A stretch of 64,000 nt of DNA, taken from assembly GCA_905221605.1 (NCBI GenBank), contig CAJNDS010002206.1, positions 477,226 through 541,225 of the forward strand, read 5' to 3'. The notes beneath the pieces are model-generated. The model was not told the DNA's origin and searched no databases. It was given only the letters and a program-made list of their open reading frames with translations. Below are positions 11,201 through 20,429 of the stretch, one piece after another. Origin of the DNA: Symbiodinium natans. Its lineage: Eukaryota > Sar > Dinophyceae > Suessiales > Symbiodiniaceae. The stretch's first letter is position 1, and every line of letters begins with the position of its first letter. Made by a program: the position numbers and the translations under genes.

Positions 11201-14200
11201 CATGGTGATATCGCCAGACGATGCAGTGAGTACCTCAGAGGCTTCGGTGCGTGTTGTGCCCGCAGCAGCAACAATCAGTGCTCGGGACCAGGTCTGCGCC
11301 ACTACTCAAGTTCGAGAACGAGCAGCCCAAGCTGTGCGAAGAAGGTCTCACCGTCCTTCGTTTGCACGGACAAGGCTTTGTGACAAGGATGTGATATCCT
11401 GACATCTCTGACAAATCTGGTTGTGTTAGGTACTGGAGGCGCTTCCAGGACCGGTTTGTCCCATTGCCTTTGTCGGTGATGGACGCAGTGGAAAATCCTT
11501 CCTGGCATCCAAGCTAGTATCCCGACAGCATGCTCTTGACTGCTTCTTGCAGCTGAGGGGCAGCGGAGCTGCGTCGAGCGTCTACCGAGGTTGGGGAGGG
11601 TACCTTCAGAGATGACGACTCTGAGGAGGCTGTCACTGAAGGCGAGCAGCTGAGTGTAGCAGGGTAACTGGTAACCTACTGAGAAAAGAGCGACTTCGTG
11701 AAGTGGCGCGGCCGAGGCATCGACGTTGCTGCAATGTCCTGTCATCCCGGACATCTTCTCGTGCTGGATTGCGAGGGTGGAAACAATGCCATGTCCAAAA
11801 GCCATTCCATTGTGACGGTGGTCCCTCGATGCAGGAGGGCATGTCTCATGTGACACCCGTATCCTCACGAGGGCCTTCTGCAGTTTTGTTGTGCTGATTC
11901 TTCCTCTCAGGTTGGGGCACTGTTTGCGACGGCGTTGGTCTTCGTCACCGATGGCAAGGCCTCTGAGGCAGCTGTGGAAGCGCTCGGCCGGATGCTCGAG
12001 GCCGCAACTGCAGTGCACGAGCGCCTCTCTCTTTGGGCATGCGTGCAACAGTCCAACATCGCAGGAGCGTGCCCTCATCAAGTGCGATGGCACAGGCTCC
12101 CTGCAGGTGCGGCAGTGCTTTGCTGACTGGATCTCCTCGACCCACCTTCTTGAAATACTTTTGGCGGCAGCGGGCAGAGGCACAAACCCTCCTCTTTGTC
12201 GTGAATCAGAACAGGCATGATATCTCCTGCGCCTTGAAAGCTGATGCTTGAACTTGACCGCAACTCGGCATGGAAGGCTGAGATATGGGGAAGATGCCCT
12301 CGAAAAGATCTTGGCCGCTGACCACGGTGAAGAGCGGAAGGACTCATGGGAAGCTGAAGCTTAGAAATACCCGTAGAATAAACGCGGCAAGTTTCTGCAC
12401 CACCTGGCTTATCTGCCTTCCAGGAGATCCGGACTCTCATCAGCAACGCTTATCCGGAAAATCGGCGACACTTCTTTACGATTCCTGTAGACAACAAGAA
12501 AGACTTCGAGGACGGCAAAAGATATATTCACACTTAAATATCTGAAGACCTTCAAGCTCCCTGTCTTCTCAGCAGGACAAATGGGAATCTTTCCACGCTG
12601 CAATGCGCAATGCTGCGATTCCCTTGAAGATGGGCAAGCTGTGGATGACGGGAGCCCAGGTCGGGCACATAAGGATTTGGAGTGAAGAGGGTTTCGGAAA
12701 ACACCAGTTGACATCAGAAGAAAGATTCGGAAAGTAAGGACAGCAAATTCAGAAAGCAGATGAGACCAGATTCAGAAAACACAGAAGGGCAAAATTGCAA
12801 AACCACCTGAAGCAAATCCGATAGAAGTTCAGTACAACAGTTGTGTGGTGGTGGTGGTGGGGGTGGTGGTGGTGGTGGTGGTGTCGGGCTTTGAGCTTTC
12901 AGGGTTTGCCCTGCTTGGGCTCTATCGTTCCCTACAGCTAGTAGTGTTTTGGCAGGGTAAGGTTTTAGTTTAATTCAGGTTTGGCTTGTTAGGGGTTTCA
13001 GAGTCTAGGGTTTAGGGATGTATTCGGGATTTGGGGCCTTCAGGGTTTAGCTTCATTGTAGGGGTTAAGCGCTTTAGGGTGCGAGGGATTTTGAAGGGCT
13101 GATTCGTTGTATGGAATCCTTCGTACCACTTTGTTGCATGCCTTGCCACAAGTGGAAAACCATGGCGGCAGGTCGTGCATATGCTCCGGAAGGTGGAAGA
13201 GGAGCTGCGCACGCGGGGCAAGGTGAGCTTGCCCTCCTTGCACCGGCACGTGATACTGGATGGGTGGCTGAAGCCCACAGTGGGCCAGGCATGGAACTCA
13301 GCAGGTCCAAGCTTCAGAGCTAGGGAGAAATCAGGGCACCTCCATGGTGGAGCCACTGCTGCCTTATTGTCGGATTGTTGGCTGTAGGTGCTTCAATCAC
13401 GGATGGACAAGCTCCTCGAGAATTTCTCACAGGTTGCATGTCTCCCCAAAAAACCCAATGGGTACGTGCAGACGTAGCATTGCCTGGGTCTCTCGAAAGC
13501 TTGTGGTAAGGAATACTCGGAATACGCTGACACTCTGATTGCGACAGGAGGAGTTTGCCACGCAAAAGGTCGGAAGTGTCGATGGGAGCTGTGCAGACTG
13601 CCAAAAATCGGCAGCTGGGTGGCTTGATCCAGACGTTGAGGAGTTCTTCTGTGAGGAGCGGTTCATATGGGTAAACAGTGTGAACTTTCAGACTTTGATC
13701 TTTCTAGCACTTGCCAGCAATTCTCTGGTACCCTCCGCTTCTACACAAAGCTTTGCCTGCATCAAACCGTAAGCTTCTTAGTCGAAAGATGTGGGTTTCG
13801 GAAGGCGTGAGCCATCGGGCCCAATCCCTAAGCATTCCTGGGGCATCCTCAGTCAAAGCTGCTTGCTTTCTACTGCACTGATTTCGAGGACTGCTGGCGC
13901 AAATTCTCTCCGAAGGCCAGGACTCTTGTATCTGATCTGTTGGTGGCCACCCTCCTCTTCCTGCAAAGCCTGCAAAGCCCTTCTCCTTGTGCGCCTATGC
14001 TCCTTGAAAATGCAGCGCGTCAGCCCAGCGAGTCTCAGAAGTGAGACGAGTGGCAACAAAGGATCTTACTCTCGTTACGGCCTGCTGGAAGCTTTACGTT
14101 CACCTCATGCCGTGAGAGCAGTTGATCGTGTGCTTAATATAGATCTATATAGTCCTATGTTCGCACACGACAGGTGCTCAAATGTTGCTTCTGCGGCAGC

Positions 14201-15647
14201 TTTCACCCCTGGATGCTGGGCAGGGTCGAGAAGGTGACCAAGCCACTCGAAGTTAAATGGGCCAGTCGCACGTTCATACTTCAACATGCTCCAACTTACA
14301 CCTCAATCCTAGAATGGGCTGAAGTGCTAAGGATGTGGCACTGCAACGACTGTCTGATGCAGCTAGGTATTGAGATTCCTGATGAAGCCACCTGAAAAAA
14401 AGCTGTGCAGATGGCAGACGAGTGCACAACGGCTACAGATGCATTCCGCCGAGAAACTTTGCTTCCACTTGTGCAGATTGCTTTGACTCAGGCCAAAGGT
14501 GACAGCCGTCATTGATTTTGCTCTGCGACGAGAGCCGGTCACTCTTTCATGTTGTCGTTGCAGAGGCTGTCGTGCTGTAGAGCTGGCTTTTGCATCTTCC
14601 TTGTAGCAGAATTTCGCAGACCGAGTGCGTGGCAGGTCTATGACCCCAAGCAAGGCTTGACGTGCCTTACAACCTCCTGGTGCTCCCAAGCATCTGCCAG
14701 GCAACGGCTGGCAAATTTGGGTTTTGGAGTACCGTGTTTATGCCTTTTCCAAGTTTGAGTGTTCGTGACTTTGCGGACGGTTTAGCAAGGCAGCGATCTG
14801 GTCGCGCGGGGCGAACGCAGCTGGGAGCCTACGGCAACAAAGGATAGGAGCTTCGACCTCGCAGGATCCTTTCGCACTACACTTTGCCACTCATTCGAAC
14901 ACCTCAGGCCAGGGACTGCAATCCGGTTCGTCTCACGGAACTTCTTCGAGGCCGGCAAAAAATTGCAAGCAAAGCAAAGCTGTCAGAAGGCCGGTTCGGA
15001 TCATCCCTGCAGGAGAAGATGCCTGAATTCGACACGCCGGAGATACTTCGGACTTCAACCGCTAAGTTGTTTCTGCGGGCGAAGAAGCTTTCGCAGGCCT
15101 GGAGACACGCGGGATCTTTATGGCACTGTACATGGGGCTCATAACAGTATAGAAAGTAGCATGATTCAACGGTTTGCGCCAGTCGGTTTGAATCACAGCA
15201 GCAGGGACTGATCGGCCGAGGTGTTGCAGAAGACTGCTGCAAGATTTTCGGCGTCGCGACCCTTGCTTCCAGCGTGATAGCACATTCCTTTTTTCCATGC
15301 TGTGACTTTGCGCGTTTTGCTGCAGGGACTGTCCACTGGATTTGAGTTCAGCTCGGTCCCTCCTAGGCCAGGGGCTTTGGGACACACATGGACGGGTGAG
15401 AGCTGCATGTCTGATTCTGCGCAGTTCCATGATCTTCCATCGGAGGCTCGCTGCCGCAACCGCCAAGAATGCTGCTTCTGAAAGCAGCCGCTGCAGCCTT
15501 GTCTTGCAACTCTACTGAGTATGCTGGGTTCTACTCGGCCTGTCTTAACACCTGTTAGCCACAAGCGTGGACGCTCCAAGGTCAAAGAGCTGGTGCAGTT
15601 GGGCGCGCTTGCGGCTCCTGACGAAAGCGCAGACATAACTTCATTAG
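5222..15647 (+). CDS. DExH-box RNA helicase, at least 18 exons, hosts two nested genes
   Basis: ATP-dependent RNA helicase of the DEAH/DExH group, nearest in motif spelling to DHX57/DHX29/DHX36-like enzymes. Motifs in order: I ATGCGKST, Ia TQPRRVAA, II DEVHERAAD, III VVLMSATL, GRTFPVQE, IV LLVFMPG, VFVLHS, SEQEQVFRPPEG, V IVLASNIAESSLTL, VIDFALRR, VI QRSGRAGRT, MPEFDTPEILR, then HA2-like LGALAAPDESADITSLG. Exons: 5222-6701, 6761-6831, 6897-6980, 7077-7116, 7173-7215, 7308-7332, 7401-7420, 8937-9030, 9359-9452, 10350-10398, 10516-10540, 10757-10799, 10891-10945, 14492-14537, 14636-14700, 14790-14812, 14913-14950, 15013-15096 and 15581-15647. The first 18 join in phase without a stop (793 codons). 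The link to the last is unresolved, and the rest of the C-terminal region was not found. The start is the first ATG before the repeat region. The N-terminal third is acidic and repetitive. Confidence 0.88.
5405..6240 (+). repeat. Seven 126-bp tandem repeats coding 42-residue units
   Basis: Units begin at 5405, 5531, 5657, 5783, 5909, 6035 and 6161, exactly 126 bp apart, so the reading frame is kept. Each encodes an acidic, glutamine- and alanine-rich segment with PQQEDTARSQVPAEEA and DPWQILED. The first unit is the most diverged. Two marker differences (P or L before PDVED, R or K in ILEDxEA) show that units 2-4 and 5-7 have the same order, so a 378-bp block was duplicated recently. The open frames on the other strand and in other phases are by-products of this repeat. 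Confidence 0.97.
7324..7403 (+). repeat. Helicase intron bounded by a 12-bp direct repeat
   Basis: The 12 bases CCGGTGCAGGAG occur at 7324-7335 and again at 7392-7403, straddling both splice borders of intron 7333-7400. Removing one repeat plus the spacer joins GRTFPVQ to EIFLD in frame, so the exact cut is ambiguous. The GA-AG reading is one option. This is the pattern expected of an intron gained by insertion or duplication (introner-like). Confidence 0.7.
7699..8745 (+). CDS. Secreted LVIVD-repeat (beta-propeller) protein, intronless, nested
   Basis: A single open frame of 348 residues. It starts with a short charged stretch and a hydrophobic segment (WPVAFLLVAVAAAV) followed by a cysteine, which looks like a signal peptide. 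The body is made of roughly 42-48-residue repeats of LVIVD type: LVIVNVSDPSNLVVTG, LAIVNISDPKDPEVVG, LLVIDVSTPREPCVIG, FAILNISEPGAPVFLG and IAIINISDPNRPELE. Such repeats form beta-propellers in extracytoplasmic proteins; the function is unknown. Many N-x-S/T sites fit a secretory route. The gene has no introns, unlike its neighbours, and sits wholly inside helicase intron 7421-8936 on the same strand. That could mean a retrocopied gene, although I see no poly(A) tail or clear spliced-leader relic. Confidence 0.9.
   Translation: MSDERRLGWPVAFLLVAVAAAVDDCVVNKSSLAIPAGAWAVQVREDLAFVTGYLSNSLVIVNVSDPSNLVVTGSVQSDENLPGPTGLALSGDLAFVALELATLAIVNISDPKDPEVVGTLDESAEYPYSYSVAADGELAYTLSYDAATLLVIDVSTPREPCVIGKVSGNSLKGAGDLVVIDDIAWVVSADLPGLTAVNVSLPTEPFIISTVQDMTYLDGAYGISVQGNFAYVAGYYSHSFAILNISEPGAPVFLGAVVDKQHLYGAYSVTVDGDRAYVPCLDGKSIAIINISDPNRPELECVIPEVMGGRYVAKARGHALLPSYDSNSLLAFAHFEHSGMEWTSDILP
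10115..10200. repeat. Degenerate telomere-like tract
   Basis: A run of imperfect TTTAGGG-related words (GAGTTTAGAGTTTAGAG, AGGTTTAGGGTTAAGGG, TAGGGTTTTGGG). It lies in helicase intron 9453-10349. It is too degenerate to be a working telomere and looks like interstitial remnant or simple-sequence drift. Confidence 0.55.
11202..14395 (+). CDS. Guanylate-binding-protein (GBP/atlastin)-like GTPase, 14 exons, nested
   Basis: Dynamin-superfamily large GTPase of the GBP type. G1 is VGDGRSGKS, the switch T lies in AVTEGID, G3 is DCEG in LVLDCEGGNNAMSKSHS, and VVNQN stands where the G4/guanine-cap region falls. Then come YPENRRHFFTIPV, KMGKLWMTGAQ, HRHVILDGWLKP and GWLDPDVEEFFCE. The last exon has paired cysteines (CCFCGSFHP and WHCNDC), possibly metal-binding. 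Exons: 11202-11291, 11430-11516, 11590-11641, 11717-11817, 11911-12000, 12065-12106, 12180-12214, 12283-12340, 12424-12510, 12576-12659, 13172-13288, 13388-13432, 13548-13670 and 14174-14395. They join in phase to 410 codons from ATG to TGA. The protein is shorter than animal GBPs because the long helical tail is reduced. The whole gene lies inside helicase intron 10946-14491. The last exon's membership is less sure than the rest. Confidence 0.85.
12845..12883. repeat. (GGT)n microsatellite
   Basis: About 12 GGT/GTG triplets with one G-rich interruption. It lies in the 512-bp GTPase intron 12660-13171. Confidence 0.9.
12955..13080. repeat. Degenerate TTTAGGG-like tract
   Basis: Imperfect telomere-type words scattered over 125 bp (TTAGGGGTTTCAG, TCTAGGGTTTAGGGATG, CAGGGTTTAGC, GCTTTAGGGTGCG). 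It lies in the same GTPase intron as the GGT run. The complementary kind of word (CCCTAAA) occurs near 47,150-47,190. Confidence 0.55.
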
Positions 15648-16118
15648 GCGTGCCGTCGCTGGTTGCCTGCATTTTTGTTCTGAGTCGTGAATCTTGAACC
15701 CGTCTCATGCCCATCTACCGTAGCTTGTGCTCAGCTGCGTGACAACACATGTGAATATGGCAGTGGGACCTGCTGTACAGCAGCAGAAATGCGTGCCAGT
15801 GCAAGAGTTCTCGGCGTTCCGGTATCTCGGTAGTCTGGTTCTGCGTACCCCCATGGCCGGAGCCGACTGAACGAGCCTCTGGCGAGCTGTTTGAGAGCTG
15901 TGGCATGGCAAAGACTCCACGCCTCTGCCAGTTAGAGCCATAGCTGAGCTAGCTGCATCTAAGTGCTCGGATCGCGAAGCTCCGTTCGGAGAAGTCCTTC
16001 GTTTGCCCTTCCCCAGCCATCGTGAGCTGCACTGCAAAGTGTCTGACAAGTCAGCACTGATCGCTTCACACGTCGCACCCGGAAGACGGCAATGATGTTT
16101 GCATAAGTTTCGCTTGAT
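15648..16118 (+). other. Unresolved stretch downstream of the helicase HA2 exon
   Basis: Helicase C-terminal exons (end of HA2 and the OB-fold) would be expected here. A frame containing FGEVLRLPFPSHREL (about 15,985-16,030) could be one of them, but I cannot confirm the splice phases. No other feature is clear. Confidence 0.3.
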
Positions 16119-16395
16119 ATGGGGCCAGCTGCAATTGAGGAAAAGCTGGTTGCAGAAATCGAAACGCTGCGCAGCTCCGTCAGTCTCGGCACAGAGGAGG
16201 AGGCTGCCATGCAGCGTAGCCGATCTTCTTTGCAATCAAGTGCAGATTCGAAAGATGAGCATGAACAATTGATGAGCGCTGCCCTCCAGGCCTCCATCAT
16301 CCGAAAGGGCCCGGAAGAGGCCGCCTTCTCGGCGGATCCACCCACAGAAATGCTGGTGCCGCCTGGCCTCCCAGATGGCCTCAGTGATTTCAATG
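16119..16395 (+). CDS. Candidate exon, acidic helical protein with UIM-like segment
   Basis: An open frame beginning with ATG and ending at a GT donor (TTCAATG|GTGCTC). It encodes about 92 residues rich in E, S and A. The segment DEHEQLMSAALQASI resembles a ubiquitin-interacting motif (acidic cluster, Leu, Ala, Ser spacing). It may be a separate gene or part of the C-terminal region of the helicase transcript. The product is not recognised. Confidence 0.45.
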
Positions 16396-17549
16396 GTGCT
16401 CATTTGCTCATGCAGTGCGTGTGCTGGCATGTGCCACCTAAGTGAAGTTGCAGTGCGCTGCCCAGGAACAATGTTGAGAACTTCGGGGACCTTTCAGCGG
16501 ATCCTTTCTCAGAGGACAGTGTTGGCAGTATGCAGCAGTGCACGGTCAGGCAAAGTCAATGAGCGATGCGCAGCGACGCAGAGCGACGCAAAGCGACGCA
16601 GGACTCCATCATCTTCTCCTGCCCTCCGCCGGATGCTGCAGCTGGTGGCGACGTGCAGCAGCCTGGGGAGCCGGAAGTAGAAGCTTGCCAGATCTGAAAA
16701 GGAAGTGTGTCACAGTGTGTCCCAGTGTGTCCCAGTGTGTAGTGTGTCATGGTGTTTATGGTATTGCGTCCAACTTGGAACGCAAGGACGCAGCAGAGAA
16801 GAATGGTGATGCAGTGCCTGCGTTCGTGCCGTTTGCCGCGATGGACGAGATTTCTCAAACTCAAGGCGCCACGCAGTGTGGATTACTGTTCTAAGAAGCC
16901 TTAGTCACATGAGGTTCGTGGATGGGCGCGCGGCCTTACGATGATGAGGCTGGACATGACACGTGACACCCAGGCCTCAAGCAGTTGCTTATCCTGAAGG
17001 ATGTGGTGCCAATGCGGTCCCCACCGCCGTGCTCGCCGAATGCGGAGCTTGTCCATGAGAAGCTGGAGCTGGGCAAGCCCGAGGCAAGGCAGAAAGACAG
17101 AGCTTGGAAGAGCCTGGAAGAGCCTGGAACTGCGAGGGTTCTCAGAAAGAGTGATAAACTGACAAAGTGTAGTCTCCACGAACGGGATTTTTTTCTGCTT
17201 CGCCAACACTTCGTGCTGGCCTTGGAACACTGGCCAGGACAGGGTCGACATTCCGGGAACGGTGGAGGCTGTCGAGGCCAGGGCTTTGCTCGGGGGGCGC
17301 TCGCAAGTTTTCGCGCATCGCGCAGCGCGTTGCTGCTGAGCGGGGGCCTCCTTGAAACGGAGTTCTTCCTACAGCCCCGGTTGGAAAGGAAGCATGTCGG
17401 GAATAGAGGGGGGAGCGCCACTGGACTTGCGACTCTTGGGCCTGGCGGGCCGGAGGCCATGGCACTTAGACTTTGCAGTATGTCGATAAAGGGAATTAGA
17501 GCCACATGCAGGCGCGTATCTCAAAGGATCCCTTGGTAGAGCCACAGAG
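16396..17549 (+). other. No clear gene; two decamer arrays
   Basis: Two short decamer arrays are present: 16563-16602 (GCGACGCAGA-type, four units) and 16705-16747 (GTGTGTCCCA-type, about four units). Long frames at 16.99-17.54 kb lack splice signals and recognisable content, so I do not call them. Confidence 0.5.
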
Positions 17550-17672
17550 GGGCGGAACTATTACGACTGTCACTGGGATCCGTATTCCCAGGGTGCGGGC
17601 ATTGTGTGGCACAGCGTTTTTGAGGAGTACTTTCCTGAAACAGGGCCTCAGAAGTTGCTTGCCAGTTCTTGA
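17550..17672 (+). CDS. Candidate terminal exon, unknown protein
   Basis: After the acceptor CCACAGAG, a 40-codon frame runs to TGA and contains NYYDCHWDPYSQGAGIVW. Its aromatic-rich make-up is protein-like. No family is recognised, and the exon could equally end earlier at a donor. Confidence 0.35.
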   Translation, partial: GRNYYDCHWDPYSQGAGIVWHSVFEEYFPETGPQKLLASS

Positions 17673-17765
17673 TGCCAGGACAAGATGTCTCCTATACGAG
17701 AGGACAAAGTTTACGCACAAAGGTGTCAGTAAAAAACGGCAGCACAATCCTTGAACTTCTGCACA

Positions 17766-17940
17766 CTGTTAAATGCGGCTGTCGCTAAAGAGCGCCTCTG
17801 TACAAAGGAGCCAGGTTCAACGGAACAAGAGGTGCAGCTATCTCAGCTTGAGCCTGTCTCGGAGCCAGCGGATTCTGTACATGCTCCGATGCCGGCGGAA
17901 GAGGCAGCTCGCACGAGAGCACTTTGTAACCTCGAATTTC
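17766..17940 (+). CDS. Candidate exon of an unnamed coiled-coil/acidic protein
   Basis: The open frame includes STEQEVQLSQLEPVSEPAD and MPAEEAARTRAL, a composition like that of the exons further right. It is followed by an A-C-rich CCCACGCA repeat at 17953-18015. A next exon containing LQAERQAKAGCLADGPAMKD may follow near 18,020. Borders are approximate. Confidence 0.35.
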
Positions 17941-17952
17941 TTGTAAGCAGTC

Positions 17953-18015
17953 CACGCACCCACCCATGCACCAACGCACCCACGCACCCATGCACCCACG
18001 CACGCACGCACGCAC
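17953..18015. repeat. (CCCACGCA)n / (ACGC)n microsatellite
   Basis: An irregular run of CCCACGCA and CCCATGCA octamers that ends in pure ACGC repeats. Confidence 0.9.
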
Positions 18016-18379
18016 AGAATTGCAGGCCGAGCGGCAAGCAAAGGCTGGCTGCCTTGCTGATGGCCCAGCGATGAAGGACCGGAGCTGCGCCCGCCGCAAA
18101 GCTGTTTGCACATGGCGCGGTGCAGTATCCGCTGCAGTTGATAGTTGCATTTTGGCGCTTTGCATTGACATCTCAGAGGCTCGGCAAGGGGTATGGCTTT
18201 GCAGGGTATGGCTTGGCAGCTTAGGCTCGAGCACAATGTCTACTAGAGCCTCCATCTGGTGGGAACAGCTCGGGCTCTGCCCTAAACTCGCGGGTGCACG
18301 TGCTGCCAGCGCTTGCTGCGCCATACACTGTGAGTTTGCCTCAGAGAGGGGGTAGACAGGCAGTCCAAGGGCACGGAGT

Positions 18380-20165
18380 CCTCAGTGGGAAGGCTCTGAA
18401 CAAACCCTCAGTACCTGCCACAGGCAGATGTCTACGTGGGGGGAAGGACGGGAAGGAGGGTCAGTATCCACAGTACCAAAGGAACTTGTGGGCAAAGAAA
18501 AGGCTGCGACTGATGCGGGCAAACGAGGAGGATGTCAAGATGGACAGGGAGCATAAAGGTCATGCAAGACTACATTCTGGCAGTACTCTTCAGCCTTTTG
18601 TTGCATGCAGCTTACCCCTCAATGGCTCAAGTCATGAAGACAGGGGGCATGCTTTAACCCATCGGATGATACAGGTCGTCAGTGGAGAGACACGGAGAAA
18701 CCAGAGCCTTGCAATGGGATTCTTGGTTCTTCGGCCATTTGCTGCTGTTGGGTATGTCTAGCAGCTAGCAGAAACACGTCGCTCCACTTTGCCCAAATTC
18801 TGGCAGGACGAAGGCGCGGAGCCCGATGCTGCCAAAGCTGAGGGACTGCTGCCTTCGTCCGGCGAGTCGGCCAGTGTGGAACCGCCCGTGACGGCAGAGG
18901 CAAGCCCGCCAGCTGAATACAAGGACCCAGCCATCCGCTTGGAAGTCGGTGCACTTGCTGCTGTACACGGTATAGCAGGGTGAAGATGCCATGCATTTCA
19001 GTGGAAGGCTCTGGGCTAAACCTCCAAAACTTGCCACAGGCAGATGTCTACGCGGGGGGGAAGGAGGGGAGGGAGGGTCATTATCCACAGTACCAAATAC
19101 CAAGGGAATTTTGGGGTGAAGAAGCGGCTGCGAGGGGGTGTCAAGATGCACGAGGGTGTAAAGGTCATGGGAGCATGTGCCGGTTTCCACTCCGGGAATG
19201 TCGACAAGACTACATTCTGGCAGTACTCTTCAGCTTTTTGTTGCATGCAGCTTACTCAATGGCTCAAGTCATGAAGACAGGGGGCATGCTTTAACCCATC
19301 GGATGATACAGTTCGTCAGTGGAGAGCATGGAGAAACCAGAGCCTTGCAATGGGATTCTTGGTTCTTCGGCCATTTGCTGCTGTCGGGTATGTCTAGCAG
19401 CTAGCAGAAACACGTCGCTCCACTTTGCCCAAATTCTGGCAGGACGAAGGCGCGGAGCCCGATGCTGCCAAAGCTGAGGGGCTGCTGCCTTCTTCCGGCG
19501 AGTCGGCCAGTGTGGAACCGCCCGTGACGGCAGAGGCAAGCCCGCCAGCTGAATACAAGGACCCAGCCATCCGCTTGGAAGTCGGTGCACTTGCTGCTGT
19601 ACACGGTATAGCAGGGTGAAGATGCCATGCATTTCAGTGGAAGGCTCTGGGCTAAACCTCCAAAACTTGCCACAGGCAGATGTCTACGCGGGGGGGAAGG
19701 AGGGGAGGGAGGGTCATTATCCACAGTACCAAATACCACCAAGGGAAGTTTGGGGTGAAGAAGCGGCTGCGAGGGGGTGTCAAGATGCACGAGGGTGTAA
19801 AGGTCATGGGAGCATGTGCCGGTTTCCACTCCGGGAATGTCGACAAGACTACATTCTGGCAGTACTCTTCAGCTTTTTGTTGCATGCAGCTTACTCAATG
19901 GCTCAAGTCATGAAGACAGGGGGCATGCTTTAACCCATCGGATGATGCCATTTGCTGCTGTCGGGTATGTCTAGCAGCTAGCAGAAACACGTCGCTCCAC
20001 TTTGCCCAAATTCTGGCAGGACGAAGGCGCGGAGCCCGATGCTGCCAAAGCTGAGGGGCTGCTGCCTTCTTCCGGCGAGTCGGCCAGTGTGGAACCGCCC
20101 GTGACGGCAGAGGCAAGCCCTCCCGCCGAACACAAGGACCCAGCCATCCGCTGGGAAGTCTCTTC
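18380..20165 (+). repeat. Three tandem copies of a 636-bp unit carrying one exon
   Basis: Copy 1 is about 18,380-18,999, copy 2 19,000-19,635 and copy 3 19,636-20,165. The exon acceptor TTCTGGCAG|GACGAAGG recurs at 18,807, 19,443 and 20,020, so spacings are 636 and 577 bp. Copy 3 is shorter because about 59 bp around 19,945 are missing. Copies 2 and 3 are almost identical. The first half of copy 1 is diverged while its second half matches copy 2, which suggests unequal crossing-over or gene conversion. Each copy encodes DEGAEPDAAKAEG followed by SGESASVEPPVTAEASPPAE. Confidence 0.95.
18807..20160 (+). CDS. Repeated exon (three copies), acidic proline-rich segment
   Basis: Exon copies start at 18,807, 19,443 and 20,020. 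Each reads about 46 residues rich in A, E, P and S and ends near KDPAIR, where a GC donor (GACCCA|GCCATC) is available. If all three are spliced, the protein carries three tandem copies of the segment. Copy 3 changes Y to H and L to W near its end (AEHKDPAIRWE). The host protein is not recognised; it may be the coiled-coil protein of the following exons. Confidence 0.5.
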
Positions 20166-20429
20166 TTGTACTCGTGTATGCTTCACCGAAGGCTGCCAGC
20201 CTGTTTGCAGCTGACGCTCCCAGCCAGTTGGGCAACCAACCGATGCCTACGGAGCTTTCCCTGCACAGATCTGCAGCAGACTGCATTCGAGTGAGTGCAA
20301 GGGCTTCTCAAGCTTAGCCGAGTCGAAGTCCTCGCAAGGACGTGGCCCAACTCCGACAGTGCCTCCTCGAGTTGCAGGCGCTTTGCTTGAGCTTGTTTGT
20401 TCCGTCTTTTGCTTCGAAACTGGTGACAG

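Noticed and set aside
11302-12183. Antisense frame of 293 codons
   Set aside because: It overlaps five phase-consistent GTPase exons on the + strand and shows no recognisable family.
18600-19270. Possible dinoflagellate spliced-leader relic (CAATGGCTCAAG)
   Set aside because: Only about nine bases match the leader end, it sits in the repeated unit rather than before an ATG, and it can be chance.
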